Shown: positions 56,492-64,000 of the stretch, piece after piece
Numbering within the stretch: position 1 is the first letter of the stretch
How the letters are laid out: each line of letters starts with the position of its first letter
DNA from: Alcaligenaceae bacterium
Lineage (GTDB): Bacteria; Pseudomonadota; Gammaproteobacteria; Burkholderiales; Burkholderiaceae_B
DNA length: 64,000 nucleotides
Direction of reading: 5' to 3'
Assembly: GCA_013416485.1 (NCBI GenBank)
Contig: JACCEO010000004.1
Span: 62,001-126,000, forward strand
Position numbers and translations under genes: made by a program
The notes under the pieces: generated by a model
Database searches by the model: none
What the model was told of the DNA's origin: nothing
The model's input: only the letters and a program-made list of their open reading frames with translations

Positions 56492-57298
56492 TCAAATATT
56501 GCTGGACCGGCGCTGCCGTTGTCGCTTAAGCGCGCGCCACAACACGATGAGCCAAGCGATGCCTGCAATGGCAGCAAAGCCAAACCACTGTAGCGCATAA
56601 CCACGATTTTTATCAGCATCCAGAAGCGGTTCTGGCCAGTCTTGAAGTAAGCCCGAGGCCGGATCTGGTTTGGCGGCCAGTATGGTGGGTAAGAAATGTA
56701 GGCCGCTGACCCGAGACAGTTCGTTTAACTCTAGATTTTGCACAACCGCAGTGCTGTCTGTGGGCCAAGTGTCTGGTAGCTGTGCTGATGGGTTTTTAGA
56801 CCACGACCAAAGCTGTATGAGTCGGGGTACGTGATCCAATAATTCGCCGTTTAGGGTTTGCATGCCATCTGGCGTGGGGATAGGCTGTTGGGCTTGATTG
56901 GGGTGCACTGGCCGGGGTATCCAGCCACGCAGTACCAATAAAGCAGTAGAGGGCTGGTTAGGGGCTAGTGTGCTTGCGTCTTGTGGCAGTAGTAGGGGCG
57001 TAGCTACCCAGTAACCTGGTTTACCGCCATGATTGCGGTTGTCGATTAACACGGTGTATTGATGCAGCCAACTACCACTGGCGCTGGCAGAGCGCCAAGG
57101 GCTGAACTGAGATGCTGGGGTATTCGCATTCAGCTGCAAGGGTGTGCTGGCTCGACCTGCAGCAATGGTTGCGGCAAGCTCCATGCGTTCGCTAGCTCGG
57201 CTTAACTGCCATGCTCCTAACTTCAGTCCCGTCAATACAACGATTGCCAGTAGCAGTAAGGCGACAAGAGTGCGTAACATCGAGTGGGGGCGTACCAT
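56492..57298 (-). CDS. SURF1-family cytochrome oxidase biogenesis protein
   Basis: A 268-residue protein with helices at both ends (about 9-28 and 238-258) and a periplasmic domain between, the SURF1 layout. The family signatures LKLGAWQLSRASER, IDNRNHGGKPGYWVATPL, LRGWIPR and NRGYALQWFGFA are present. SURF1 takes part in heme A insertion into subunit I. It lies 27 bases upstream of the SCO-like gene in the same operon. Confidence 0.92.
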   Translation of the reverse strand: MVRPHSMLRTLVALLLLAIVVLTGLKLGAWQLSRASERMELAATIAAGRASTPLQLNANTPASQFSPWRSASASGSWLHQYTVLIDNRNHGGKPGYWVATPLLLPQDASTLAPNQPSTALLVLRGWIPRPVHPNQAQQPIPTPDGMQTLNGELLDHVPRLIQLWSWSKNPSAQLPDTWPTDSTAVVQNLELNELSRVSGLHFLPTILAAKPDPASGLLQDWPEPLLDADKNRGYALQWFGFAAIAGIAWLIVLWRALKRQRQRRSSNI

Positions 57299-57332
57299 AT
57301 CTGTAATAATTCGCGTTTAATCGGAGCCAAAA

Positions 57333-57539
57333 ATGCGTATCGTAGTTATCCTGGCATTTGTCGGTATATTGGGAAGCCTAGCGTCAGCACTAATCTACTT
57401 GATGCGTGACAAAGGTGGCAGTAACCGCACAGTAAATGCCTTGACCGTGCGTATAGGCTTATCGATAGTACTGTTTTTATTTGTACTTTTTGCTCACCAT
57501 ATGGGGTGGATACAAAGCACAGGTATCGTACCGCGCTAA
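57333..57539 (+). CDS. Twin-transmembrane protein (DUF2909)
   Basis: A 68-residue protein with two hydrophobic helices (about 3-23 and 42-60) separated by a short basic loop (RDKGGSNRTVNALTVR). Small proteins of this family lie in cta clusters between surf1 and ctaE, here on the opposite strand to both. Function unknown. The start is supported by GGAGCC eight bases upstream. Confidence 0.82.
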   Translation: MRIVVILAFVGILGSLASALIYLMRDKGGSNRTVNALTVRIGLSIVLFLFVLFAHHMGWIQSTGIVPR

Positions 57540-57543
57540 ACAC

Positions 57544-57571
57544 AAAAAAAGGCCAGGTATGTTGCCTGGCC
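57544..57571 (-). terminator. Rho-independent terminator of ctaE operon
   Basis: On the minus strand, GGCCAGG and CCTGGCC (57565-57571 with 57551-57557) form a 7-bp stem with a seven-base loop, followed by seven T residues (the A-run 57544-57550 on the plus strand). It lies 30 bases past the ctaE stop. Confidence 0.9.
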
Positions 57572-57601
57572 CCTTAGTGTTAGGCAGATGTGTTACAGGG
57601 C

Positions 57602-58477
57602 TTAGAACCAGTAAACAAATAGATATAAGCCTAGCCACACGACGTCAACAAAGTGCCAGTACCAAGCCGCCCCTTCGAAGCCGAAGTGGTTGTCGGCAGT
57701 AAAGTGACCTTTTATTAGACGAAATAGTATGACTGTTAGGAAAACGGAACCAAGAATAACGTGGAAGCCGTGAAAGCCTGTCAGCATATAAAAGATAGAG
57801 CCGTACGCGCCAGAGTCAAAACGTAGACCTAAGTCGTTATAGGCGTGCATGTATTCGTAAGCCTGGCAGAATACGAAGGAGAAACCCAGGACCACGGTTA
57901 GTATCAGCCAGAATATGGCTTTGCTGCGTTGACTGGCACGTAAGGCATGATGCGCTATGGTTAGGGTCAGGCCCGAGGTCAGCAGTAGTGCTGTGTTAAT
58001 GGTGGGTAGCCAGAAAGGGCCTACTGTTTTGAAGTCAGGTACCACACCCGCAGGGCCTAGGTTGGGCCAAGTGCCGCTGAAGTTAGGCCATAACAACGTT
58101 TGGTGGTCTAGGTTACTTAGCCAAGGTGTGGTGACCTCACGCATATACCAAAGTGCACCAAAAAAGGCCGAGAAAAACATAACCTCAGAGAAAATAAACC
58201 AGGCCATGCTCCAGCGATACGAGGAATCCACCCGTTTACTGTTCAGGCCGGCTTCCGATTCACGTATGGCATCGCCGAACCAGAAGTACAGTGACGTAAA
58301 CAAACCGATAATACCAAGCAGGAACATCCAATAGCCCACTTCGTAGCTGTTGATCCATAGCGCGGCACCTAGCAGCGTGAGCAGCAAGGAGATGCTGGTT
58401 CGAACCGGGTGGGCCGATTCACCGGGTACATAATAGTAGGGTGCCTTAGTGCCCTGAGCCACTTCACTTGCACTCAT
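57602..58477 (-). CDS. ctaE: Cytochrome c oxidase subunit III
   Basis: A 291-residue subunit with seven or so helices, the standard COX3 fold that stabilises proton pumping of the aa3 complex. Typical segments are RWSMAWFIFSEVMFFSAFFGALW, GFHGFHVILGS and AAWYWHFVDVVWLGLY. It is the last gene of the ctaC-ctaD-small protein-DUF2970-ctaE unit and has its own terminator. Confidence 0.96.
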   Translation of the reverse strand: MSASEVAQGTKAPYYYVPGESAHPVRTSISLLLTLLGAALWINSYEVGYWMFLLGIIGLFTSLYFWFGDAIRESEAGLNSKRVDSSYRWSMAWFIFSEVMFFSAFFGALWYMREVTTPWLSNLDHQTLLWPNFSGTWPNLGPAGVVPDFKTVGPFWLPTINTALLLTSGLTLTIAHHALRASQRSKAIFWLILTVVLGFSFVFCQAYEYMHAYNDLGLRFDSGAYGSIFYMLTGFHGFHVILGSVFLTVILFRLIKGHFTADNHFGFEGAAWYWHFVDVVWLGLYLFVYWF

Positions 58478-58512
58478 GGTGTTCTCCTGATGGAATTATT
58501 AATATTCAATGA

Positions 58513-58734
58513 TTAAGACACATAGCTGGTTAACCAGCGCGCTGCCAGAATCAGGCCAATGACAAATAATAAGGTTGCCAGCAAGCCGGCAATAATCAGA
58601 TGGACTGGGTTAAGGGTAGAGATGTCTTGGTCGTATCCTGTGCCCCGGCGTACACCGAAAGCACCCCATGCAACAGCTTTCAGGGTCTGAAGAAAATTCA
58701 GCTTACGACCGGCAAGTTTTTTTATGTCTTCCAT
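58513..58734 (-). CDS. DUF2970 family small membrane protein
   Basis: A 73-residue protein with a basic N-terminal part, FLQTLKAVAWGAFGVRRG, and one C-terminal helix (about 48-68). DUF2970 proteins are standard small members of betaproteobacterial cta clusters, normally after ctaG. I start it at ATG 58734 rather than 58785, because the upstream 17 residues overlap the 36-residue gene. The function is unknown. Confidence 0.82.
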   Translation of the reverse strand: MEDIKKLAGRKLNFLQTLKAVAWGAFGVRRGTGYDQDISTLNPVHLIIAGLLATLLFVIGLILAARWLTSYVS

Positions 58735-58735
58735 C

Positions 58736-58846
58736 TTAGCCCCCCAGTGACCCGCCGCGCGAGAAGGCCCATACCACCACGGCAATCACGAAAATTACAA
58801 GTGCGATGGCGGTGTTACGGTTCTTCTTGCGCTGTTCGGGTGTCAT
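58736..58846 (-). CDS. Cytochrome oxidase small assembly protein (36 aa)
   Basis: A short frame between ctaD and the DUF2970 gene encodes 36 residues: a basic N-terminus (MTPEQRKKNRNT), one helix (AIALVIFVIAVVVWAF) and a glycine-rich end. Tiny proteins beginning MTPEQR...NR occur at this position in many Burkholderiales and are annotated as cytochrome oxidase small assembly protein. The stop is one base before the next start. It lies 10 bases after ctaD. Confidence 0.8.
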   Translation of the reverse strand: MTPEQRKKNRNTAIALVIFVIAVVVWAFSRGGSLGG

Positions 58847-58856
58847 GACTGGTCTC

Positions 58857-60455
58857 TTATTTAACAATAGGTGGAGTAACAAATGTATGGAAGGGTGCAG
58901 GTGATGGCACTGTCCACTCTAGGCCTTCGGCGCCTTCCCAAGGTTTGGCAGGAGCCGGTGCCCCGTGACCGCGCCAGGCTTTAAGTGCCAGGTACAGGAA
59001 CACCAACTGCGACAGGCCGAACCAGAATGCCCCTATGGTGGCGATTTGGTTGAAGTCGGTAAATTGGGCAGAGTAGTCTGCATAACGTCGTGGCATACCA
59101 GCCAACCCCAGGAAGTGCATGGGGAAGAAGGTAATGTTGAAGGAGATCATGCTGCTCCAGAAGTGGATTTTGCCCAGACGTTCGTCGTACATGCGGCCAG
59201 TCCATTTAGGTAGCCAGTAGTAGGCTCCGGCATACATACCAAACAGCGAGCCTGCCACCATGACGTAATGGAAGTGGGCAATGATGTAGTAAGTGTCGTG
59301 TACGGCGATGTCGATAGGAGCAACCGCAACAATAAGTCCGGTAAAGCCACCTATGGTGAACACAAAGATAAATCCTATGGCGAACAGCATGGGTGTTTCA
59401 AAGGTTAAGGCACCGCGCCACATGGTAGCGACCCAGTTAAATACCTTGACCCCGGTAGGAATGGAAATCAGCATGGTGGCGTACATAAAGTACAACTGCC
59501 CGGTTACTGGCATGCCGGTTGCAAACATGTGGTGGGCCCAGACCAGGAAAGATAGAATGGCAATTGCGGCCGTCGCATACACCATAGAGGCGTAGCCAAA
59601 CAAGCGTTTACGTGAGAAAGCGGGCACTACCGATGACACAATACCGAAAGCGGGCAAGATCATTACGTAGACTTCGGGGTGACCAAAGAACCAGAACACG
59701 TGCTGATACAGAACCGGGTCACCACCTGCAGCAGCGTTAAAGAAGGCGGTGCCAAAGTGGCGGTCAGTTAGCAGCATGGTAACGGCAGCAGCAAGTACTG
59801 GCATGATGGCCAGCAGCAGGTATGCAGTTATCAACCAGGTCCAGCAGAACAAGGGCATTTTCATCATGGTCATGCCAGGCGCGCGCATGTTCAGCACGGT
59901 GACGATGATGTTGATGGCACCCATGATGGATGAAGCACCCAGTATGTGCACTGCGAAAATGGTGAAATCCATACCGGGACCCATTTGCAGCGACAAGGGA
60001 GCATACATAGTCCAGCCTGCTGCGTTAGCGCCGCCGGGCACGAAGAACGAGGCGGTGAACAGGATGGCGCCTATAGGCAACAGCCAGAAGCTGAAGTTGT
60101 TCATACGGGCAAAAGCCATGTCGGACGCACCGATTTGTAGCGGTATCATCCAGTTGGCGAAGCCTACGAAGGCCGGCATGATGGACCCGAAAATCATGAT
60201 CAGGCCGTGCATGGTGGTGAACTGGTTAAATAGTTCGGGCTGGAAAAATTGCAGTCCAGGTTCGAACAGTTCAGTACGTACCAATAAAGCGAGTACGCCG
60301 CCTTCCAGCAGCATAATGAAGGAAAACAACAGGTACATGGTACCTATGTCTTTGTGGTTAGTAGCAAATAACCAGCGACGCCAGCCGTGTGGCTTGTGGT
60401 CGTGGTCGTCGTGCCCCTGAATGGCCGGTACTTGATCGGCGGTGACGCTGCTCAT
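58857..60455 (-). CDS. ctaD: Cytochrome c oxidase subunit I
   Basis: The catalytic subunit (532 residues, 12 helices) of the aa3-type oxidase. Heme and CuB ligands are present: the low-spin heme His in TMHGLIMIFG, WFFGHPEVYVMILPAFG with the cross-linked Tyr, AHHMFATG for CuB, and IAHFHYVMVAG for heme a3/a. It is flanked by ctaC upstream and the small assembly protein downstream. Length and motifs are normal. Confidence 0.98.
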   Translation of the reverse strand: MSSVTADQVPAIQGHDDHDHKPHGWRRWLFATNHKDIGTMYLLFSFIMLLEGGVLALLVRTELFEPGLQFFQPELFNQFTTMHGLIMIFGSIMPAFVGFANWMIPLQIGASDMAFARMNNFSFWLLPIGAILFTASFFVPGGANAAGWTMYAPLSLQMGPGMDFTIFAVHILGASSIMGAINIIVTVLNMRAPGMTMMKMPLFCWTWLITAYLLLAIMPVLAAAVTMLLTDRHFGTAFFNAAAGGDPVLYQHVFWFFGHPEVYVMILPAFGIVSSVVPAFSRKRLFGYASMVYATAAIAILSFLVWAHHMFATGMPVTGQLYFMYATMLISIPTGVKVFNWVATMWRGALTFETPMLFAIGFIFVFTIGGFTGLIVAVAPIDIAVHDTYYIIAHFHYVMVAGSLFGMYAGAYYWLPKWTGRMYDERLGKIHFWSSMISFNITFFPMHFLGLAGMPRRYADYSAQFTDFNQIATIGAFWFGLSQLVFLYLALKAWRGHGAPAPAKPWEGAEGLEWTVPSPAPFHTFVTPPIVK

Positions 60456-60541
60456 GGTTGACTCCTTCCTGCTAGACCTGGCTGTTTTTCAGGACAGCTG
60501 GGTAAAAAGTATTCGAATGTGTGTGATGTCTGCATGGTGCG

Positions 60542-61702
60542 CTAGCGCTGTGCTAGGACATCGGAGGGCTGAACGATGGGATCGGGGCCTTTACCTGCGT
60601 TGCCCCAGGCATTGCGGGTATAGGTAATTACCGCAGCAATTTCCACATCGTTAAGCACATCGCGGAAAGGCGCCATAGCCGTTCCTGGGTGACCGTTCAA
60701 GACCGTTAGAATTTGGTCTTTCATAGGAGCCAGTACGGATTTTTGGGAGCCATCCAAAGGTGGGAAGGCGGGTGGCATGCCCTTGCCGTTGGCCTGATGA
60801 CAGGCAACGCAGTTAGCGGCATACACCTTATCGCCGCGTGCGATAAGGTCTTCTTTGGTCCATTCTTTGGTGGCGTCATCTCCGGCCTTGGCCAGAGCGC
60901 CTTTTTTCTTGGCAGCCCAGGCTTCGTAGTCTTCTTGGGAGACGACATCAACTACGATAGGCATGAAAGCGTGATCTTTACCGCAAAGTTCTGCACATTG
61001 CCCACGATAGGTGCCGATTTTTTCAGCACGGAACCATGTGTCGCGCAGGAAGCCAGGCATGGCATCTTGTTTGACGCCGAAGTCAGGAACCATCCAGGAG
61101 TGAATTACGTCGGTTGAGGTCAAGGCGATACGGATTTTTTTGTTGACGGGTACAACCAAAGGTTCATCGACTTCCATCAAGTAGAGATTGCCAGGCTTTT
61201 CGCGACCATCTATTTGGGCGCGTGGTGTAGCCAGGTTAGAGAGGAAATAGACGCCTTGTGCGGGGCCATCAACGTATTCATAGCTCCACTTCCATTGGTG
61301 TCCTGTGACTTTGACGGTGAGGTCGCTGTTTGTGGTGTCTTTCATGGCGACCACGGTGCGAGTGGCAGGCAATGCCATAGCAATCACAATCAGGAAGGGG
61401 ATGACGGTCCAGGCGACTTCTATCCCAATGTGCTCGTGGAACTTGGCGGGAGTAACCCCACGTGATTTACGGTGCATGATGATGGAGTAAAACATTACCC
61501 CAAACACACCGATAAAAATCACTGCACAGATAATAAGTAGTAACCAGTGTATCCACATGATGTCACGTGAAATCTGGGTGACGCCTTCAGTCAGGTTCAG
61601 CTGGTTGACGCGTGGTCCACCTGGCATGTCCGTGATCTGTGCATTCACGATTCCCGTCATTAGCAGTGCGCCAGTGCCCAGTAATCCTCTCAACTTCTTC
61701 AT
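60542..61702 (-). CDS. ctaC: Cytochrome c oxidase subunit II with fused cytochrome c domain
   Basis: A 386-residue subunit with a signal peptide, two helices, a CuA domain and a C-terminal cytochrome c. The CuA ligands are in MVPDFGVKQDAMPGFLRDTWF and QCAELCGKDHAFMPI. The heme site is CVACH (about 298-302). This caa3-like fusion takes electrons directly from a donor such as cytochrome c4. I start it at ATG 61702 (MKKLRGLLG), with GAGGTC upstream; the earlier ATG at 61732 is less likely. An FNR-type box sits 36 bases ahead. Confidence 0.96.
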   Translation of the reverse strand: MKKLRGLLGTGALLMTGIVNAQITDMPGGPRVNQLNLTEGVTQISRDIMWIHWLLLIICAVIFIGVFGVMFYSIIMHRKSRGVTPAKFHEHIGIEVAWTVIPFLIVIAMALPATRTVVAMKDTTNSDLTVKVTGHQWKWSYEYVDGPAQGVYFLSNLATPRAQIDGREKPGNLYLMEVDEPLVVPVNKKIRIALTSTDVIHSWMVPDFGVKQDAMPGFLRDTWFRAEKIGTYRGQCAELCGKDHAFMPIVVDVVSQEDYEAWAAKKKGALAKAGDDATKEWTKEDLIARGDKVYAANCVACHQANGKGMPPAFPPLDGSQKSVLAPMKDQILTVLNGHPGTAMAPFRDVLNDVEIAAVITYTRNAWGNAGKGPDPIVQPSDVLAQR

Positions 61703-61737
61703 GCTGACCTCGAGATGCGATGTGCTCATCACAAACG

Positions 61738-61751
61738 TTGACGTAGATCAA
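61738..61751. promoter_or_regulatory. FNR/ANR-type box upstream of ctaC
   Basis: TTGACGTAGATCAA matches the FNR/ANR consensus TTGAT-N4-ATCAA at nine of ten positions. It lies 35 bases before the preferred ctaC start, where a bound regulator would more likely block than activate transcription. This suggests that the aa3 oxidase is turned down at low oxygen. No promoter hexamers were placed with confidence in the 233-base region 61733-61965. Confidence 0.65.
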
Positions 61752-61965
61752 CAAAGATCGTGGTAAACGTAAGGGGAACACATAATTATTTGAAAGGCGG
61801 GCTTAAAATAATGTAGAGATGGGGGTGGTGCCCGCTTCGGATTTCCCTGAATACGAAGCGAATTATAGCGAACTCAAGCATGGCTGGGGGCTAAAATAGG
61901 CCCTGTAAAGCATATGTTCGCGTAAACACTAATACCCGAATGCCCGCGTACATTACAATAATTGC

Positions 61966-62796
61966 ATGGAAAATGCACCAGTCTACGCGACGGCTACAGC
62001 CGTAAGCGCGCGTTATAAACAACTCCTTAAACGTATACAGCAATTGCCCCCTGTAGGTTCACGTCCGTTAACCGTAGGCGGTAGGGTCTCAGGGTGGATC
62101 ACCGGCAAAGCTACGGCACACTTACAAGGCCTGCCTGGTATTCATATCGAAGACGAGGCTGTGCATATTGCAGCATCCCAGCATACGCGCCGATCCTTGA
62201 ATGGCGTGTTGGCCGATTTGGCCGAAGCCTTGAAAGACACCGGTTGTCTGCGTAGCTGGCGCAACGAGCTGCTGGACGTCTATGGTGAAGGCCGCCGAAT
62301 GGCAGTGATAGAGCGAGCCGCAGTGCGGCCACTGGGCTTATTAACGAAAGCGGTGCACCTGAATGCTTGGGCACCCGATGGTTCATTGTGGGTTGCTAAG
62401 CGCTCTGATACCAAGTCTACTGACCCCGGTATGTGGGACACTTTGGTGGGTGGTCTGGCAACCGCGGGCGAAAGCCTGGATTTGTCATTGTTGCGTGAAA
62501 GCTACGAAGAAGCGGGCCTGTCAGAAGAAGACTTGGCCAACAGAACGCCATTGCGCGTCATCGTGCGTATGCATAAGCGTTTACCCGAGGGGTATCAGGT
62601 CGAAGATGCCTTAGTCAGTGATTGTGTGTTGGCCAAGTCAGTTCGCCCACATAATATAGATGGCGAGGTCAGCGAGATCCGTTGTGTGGGTATGCCAGAG
62701 CTTTGGTCCATGATACAGGCCGATGCCTTTACCCAAGAGGCTGAGTTAGTGATACTTGAAGGCTTGCAACAGCATATGGGTAATAAGATCAATTAG
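61966..62796 (+). CDS. Nudix hydrolase with N-terminal DUF4743 domain
   Basis: A 276-residue pyrophosphohydrolase. The N-terminal region (about 1-120) resembles DUF4743 (thiamine pyrophosphokinase-related Nudix proteins). The Nudix box is intact: GLATAGE, seven residues, then RESYEEAGL (about 164-186). The substrate is not evident; relatives include Nudt/TPK-like proteins in yeast and plants. No strong ribosome-binding site precedes the ATG. It is followed 50 bases later by the PhaM-like gene. Confidence 0.85.
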   Translation: MENAPVYATATAVSARYKQLLKRIQQLPPVGSRPLTVGGRVSGWITGKATAHLQGLPGIHIEDEAVHIAASQHTRRSLNGVLADLAEALKDTGCLRSWRNELLDVYGEGRRMAVIERAAVRPLGLLTKAVHLNAWAPDGSLWVAKRSDTKSTDPGMWDTLVGGLATAGESLDLSLLRESYEEAGLSEEDLANRTPLRVIVRMHKRLPEGYQVEDALVSDCVLAKSVRPHNIDGEVSEIRCVGMPELWSMIQADAFTQEAELVILEGLQQHMGNKIN

Positions 62797-62846
62797 ACGG
62801 CAATCGTAGTTCAGTTTAATCTTGCAAAATCATTTAAGGAGTCATT

Positions 62847-63707
62847 ATGGGCGCGGAAAACAACAACCCTTTTGTCTTACCGGGATTTGGTCAAAGTGGT
62901 GATGCAGCGCAAAACCCTTTAATGGCCAGTATGGACATGATGCGGCGTGCTTGGCAAAATATGGCTGGCGCTACAGGCATGGAGTCTGCTGCCCTAGCAA
63001 CGCCTATGTCGGTCGAAGACCTAGAACGTCGTATTGGCGAGCTTCGCGTGGTCGAGAACTGGCTGCGTATGAATTTATCTATGCTCTCCAGCACGATACA
63101 AGGCATGGAGGTGCAACGCTCTACGATTTCTACCCTGATGTCATTTGCTGCCAGTGCCAGCAACGTGGCAGGCGCAGCAGGTGCAGGTGATACAGCGACA
63201 GCAGGTCCCTCGCCTTTAGAAGTGGTATTGGGTATTAAGCCTGGTGGGGCAGCAACAGCCAGCACACCGCCTGCGCAAACCGCAGAGGCATCACCTGCAC
63301 CTGGCTCTACGGGTTCACACACTGCTACTGCTGACTCGGCCAAAGCCGGTATCGAAGAGGTTGCAGCGGCGGCTCAGGCACGTGCTGAGCACGCAGCTCA
63401 GGCGGCAACTGCGTATGCCGCCTCGGCCGAAACCGCTGTCAAAGGGTGGTGGGATATGCTGCAAAAGCAATTTGATACCTTGGCTACGGCAACAGCAAGC
63501 GGCATGAAAAATGCGGATACCGCGTCGCCCGATAGCACTTTAGGTAAAAAAGCAGCTACGAAAACAGCGCATAAAGCCACAAAATCGGCGAAAGCACCCA
63601 GTAAAACAGCTGCTCGTAAGGCCACTAAGGCCGCAGCACCCGCGGCAACCGCCGCTAAAACCACGACCAAGGTAACGCGTAAGCGTGCCGCTGGGGGAAA
63701 AGCTTAA
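62847..63707 (+). CDS. phaM: PhaM-like polyhydroxyalkanoate granule/nucleoid protein
   Basis: A 286-residue protein. The N-terminal domain (about 1-95) has SMDMMRRAWQNM and the helix EDLERRIGELRVVENWLRMNLSMLSSTIQGMEVQR that are typical of PhaM, the activator of PHB synthase that also tethers granules to DNA. A Pro/Ala-rich linker follows, then a Lys/Ala-rich C-terminal tail (KKAATKTAHKATKSAKAPSK and so on) like histone H1, fit to bind DNA. AAGGAG precedes the ATG. PHA synthase genes are not in the window. Confidence 0.82.
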   Translation: MGAENNNPFVLPGFGQSGDAAQNPLMASMDMMRRAWQNMAGATGMESAALATPMSVEDLERRIGELRVVENWLRMNLSMLSSTIQGMEVQRSTISTLMSFAASASNVAGAAGAGDTATAGPSPLEVVLGIKPGGAATASTPPAQTAEASPAPGSTGSHTATADSAKAGIEEVAAAAQARAEHAAQAATAYAASAETAVKGWWDMLQKQFDTLATATASGMKNADTASPDSTLGKKAATKTAHKATKSAKAPSKTAARKATKAAAPAATAAKTTTKVTRKRAAGGKA

Positions 63708-63710
63708 TCT

Positions 63711-64000
63711 ATGCTGAACATTGTTATTTTGGCCGCAGGCCTGGGTAAAAGGATGCAGTCAGACTTACCCAAAGTCCTGCATCCTATCGCTGGCAAACCT
63801 ATGCTGGCCCATGTAATAGATAATGCCCGCCAATTACACCCTGATCGTATTGTGGTGGTGGTGGGGCATGGTGCAGAGCTAGTGCGTGAAGCATTCGCTG
63901 ATCAAGCCGATCTACACTTTGTGATACAAAACCCACAACACGGTACAGGTCATGCGGTGCAGCAGGCAGTGCCGGCGCTGGTGGATGCTGGCCAGGAAAA
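63711..64000 (+). CDS. glmU: Bifunctional N-acetylglucosamine-1-phosphate uridyltransferase/acetyltransferase, N-terminal part
   Basis: The frame is open from ATG 63711 to the window edge (96 codons). It begins [24 protein letters not shown], the UTP-binding start of GlmU (LAAGxGxRM...SxxPK), followed by [14 protein letters not shown] (QxxQ/GTGHA motif). GlmU makes UDP-N-acetylglucosamine for peptidoglycan and lipopolysaccharide. It lies three bases after the PhaM-like stop. The C-terminal acetyltransferase part is outside. Confidence 0.96.
   Translation, partial: MLNIVILAAGLGKRMQSDLPKVLHPIAGKPMLAHVIDNARQLHPDRIVVVVGHGAELVREAFADQADLHFVIQNPQHGTGHAVQQAVPALVDAGQE

Noticed and set aside
59749-60420. 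223-codon open frame antisense to ctaD
   Set aside because: Long only because the opposite strand encodes membrane helices; Met/Ser/Pro-rich shadow with no domain.

Overview
The window is ordinary-looking chromosomal DNA from a betaproteobacterium, order Burkholderiales, most likely family Alcaligenaceae (the Bordetella/Pusillimonas/Advenella neighbourhood). The protein sequences and several gene orders fit this: rpsK-rpsD-rpoA-rplQ, uvrA-MFS-ssb, aroK-aroB-dgt, the System II cytochrome c maturation pair behind a cytochrome c4, and the cta cytochrome oxidase cluster. Base composition is close to balanced, lower in GC than Bordetella. No rRNA, tRNA, CRISPR array, insertion sequence, prophage or recognisable defence island was found.

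Layout. 1-2.5 kb: end of the ribosomal alpha operon with a strong terminator. 2.5-10.9 kb: cutA, dsbD, hemB-ysxC (opposite strand), then cytochrome c4, resB and ccsB for cytochrome c supply and maturation. 10.9-15 kb: two convergent c-di-GMP genes, a GGDEF protein and a membrane GGDEF-EAL protein. 15-22 kb: ponA-lptM-lysA on the minus strand, divergent from aroK-aroB-dgt. 22-27 kb: uvrA, an MFS transporter and ssb. 27-28.4 kb: a TetR regulator beside a 700-base gap that seems to hold the remains of a lost gene. 28.4-38.7 kb: a TSUP permease, a seven-gene amidase/oligopeptide ABC operon, a GlcG-like secreted protein and a secreted metallo-beta-lactamase-fold hydrolase. 38.7-45.3 kb: a 39-residue membrane ORF coupled to ubiA, a collapsed GMC oxidoreductase pseudogene, a Na+/H+ antiporter, an FmdB zinc ribbon, a DUF502 protein, aspS and an EEP-family phosphoesterase. 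45.3-53.3 kb: the formaldehyde detoxification pair frmA-fghA, an orphan periplasmic binding protein, a nitroreductase, rpoH and a CPA1 antiporter with a cyclic-nucleotide-binding domain. 53.3-61.7 kb: the aa3 cytochrome c oxidase cluster (sco, ctaB, ctaA, SCO-like, surf1, ctaE, DUF2970, a 36-residue assembly protein, ctaD, ctaC). 61.9-64 kb: a Nudix hydrolase, a PhaM-like granule protein and the start of glmU.

The main theme is aerobic respiration: heme (hemB, ctaA, ctaB), cytochrome c maturation (dsbD, resB, ccsB), ubiquinone (ubiA), cytochrome c4 and the terminal oxidase are all here. The most informative signals are regulatory or are absences. A near-perfect CIRCE operator sits in the rpoH promoter. 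An FNR/ANR-type box lies just upstream of ctaC. A 20-base near-palindrome lies upstream of cytochrome c4. ctaG (cox11) is missing from the oxidase cluster, and pilMNOPQ is missing between ponA and aroK. Several gene starts were moved on ribosome-binding-site and family grounds. I did not find a wholly new multi-gene system.
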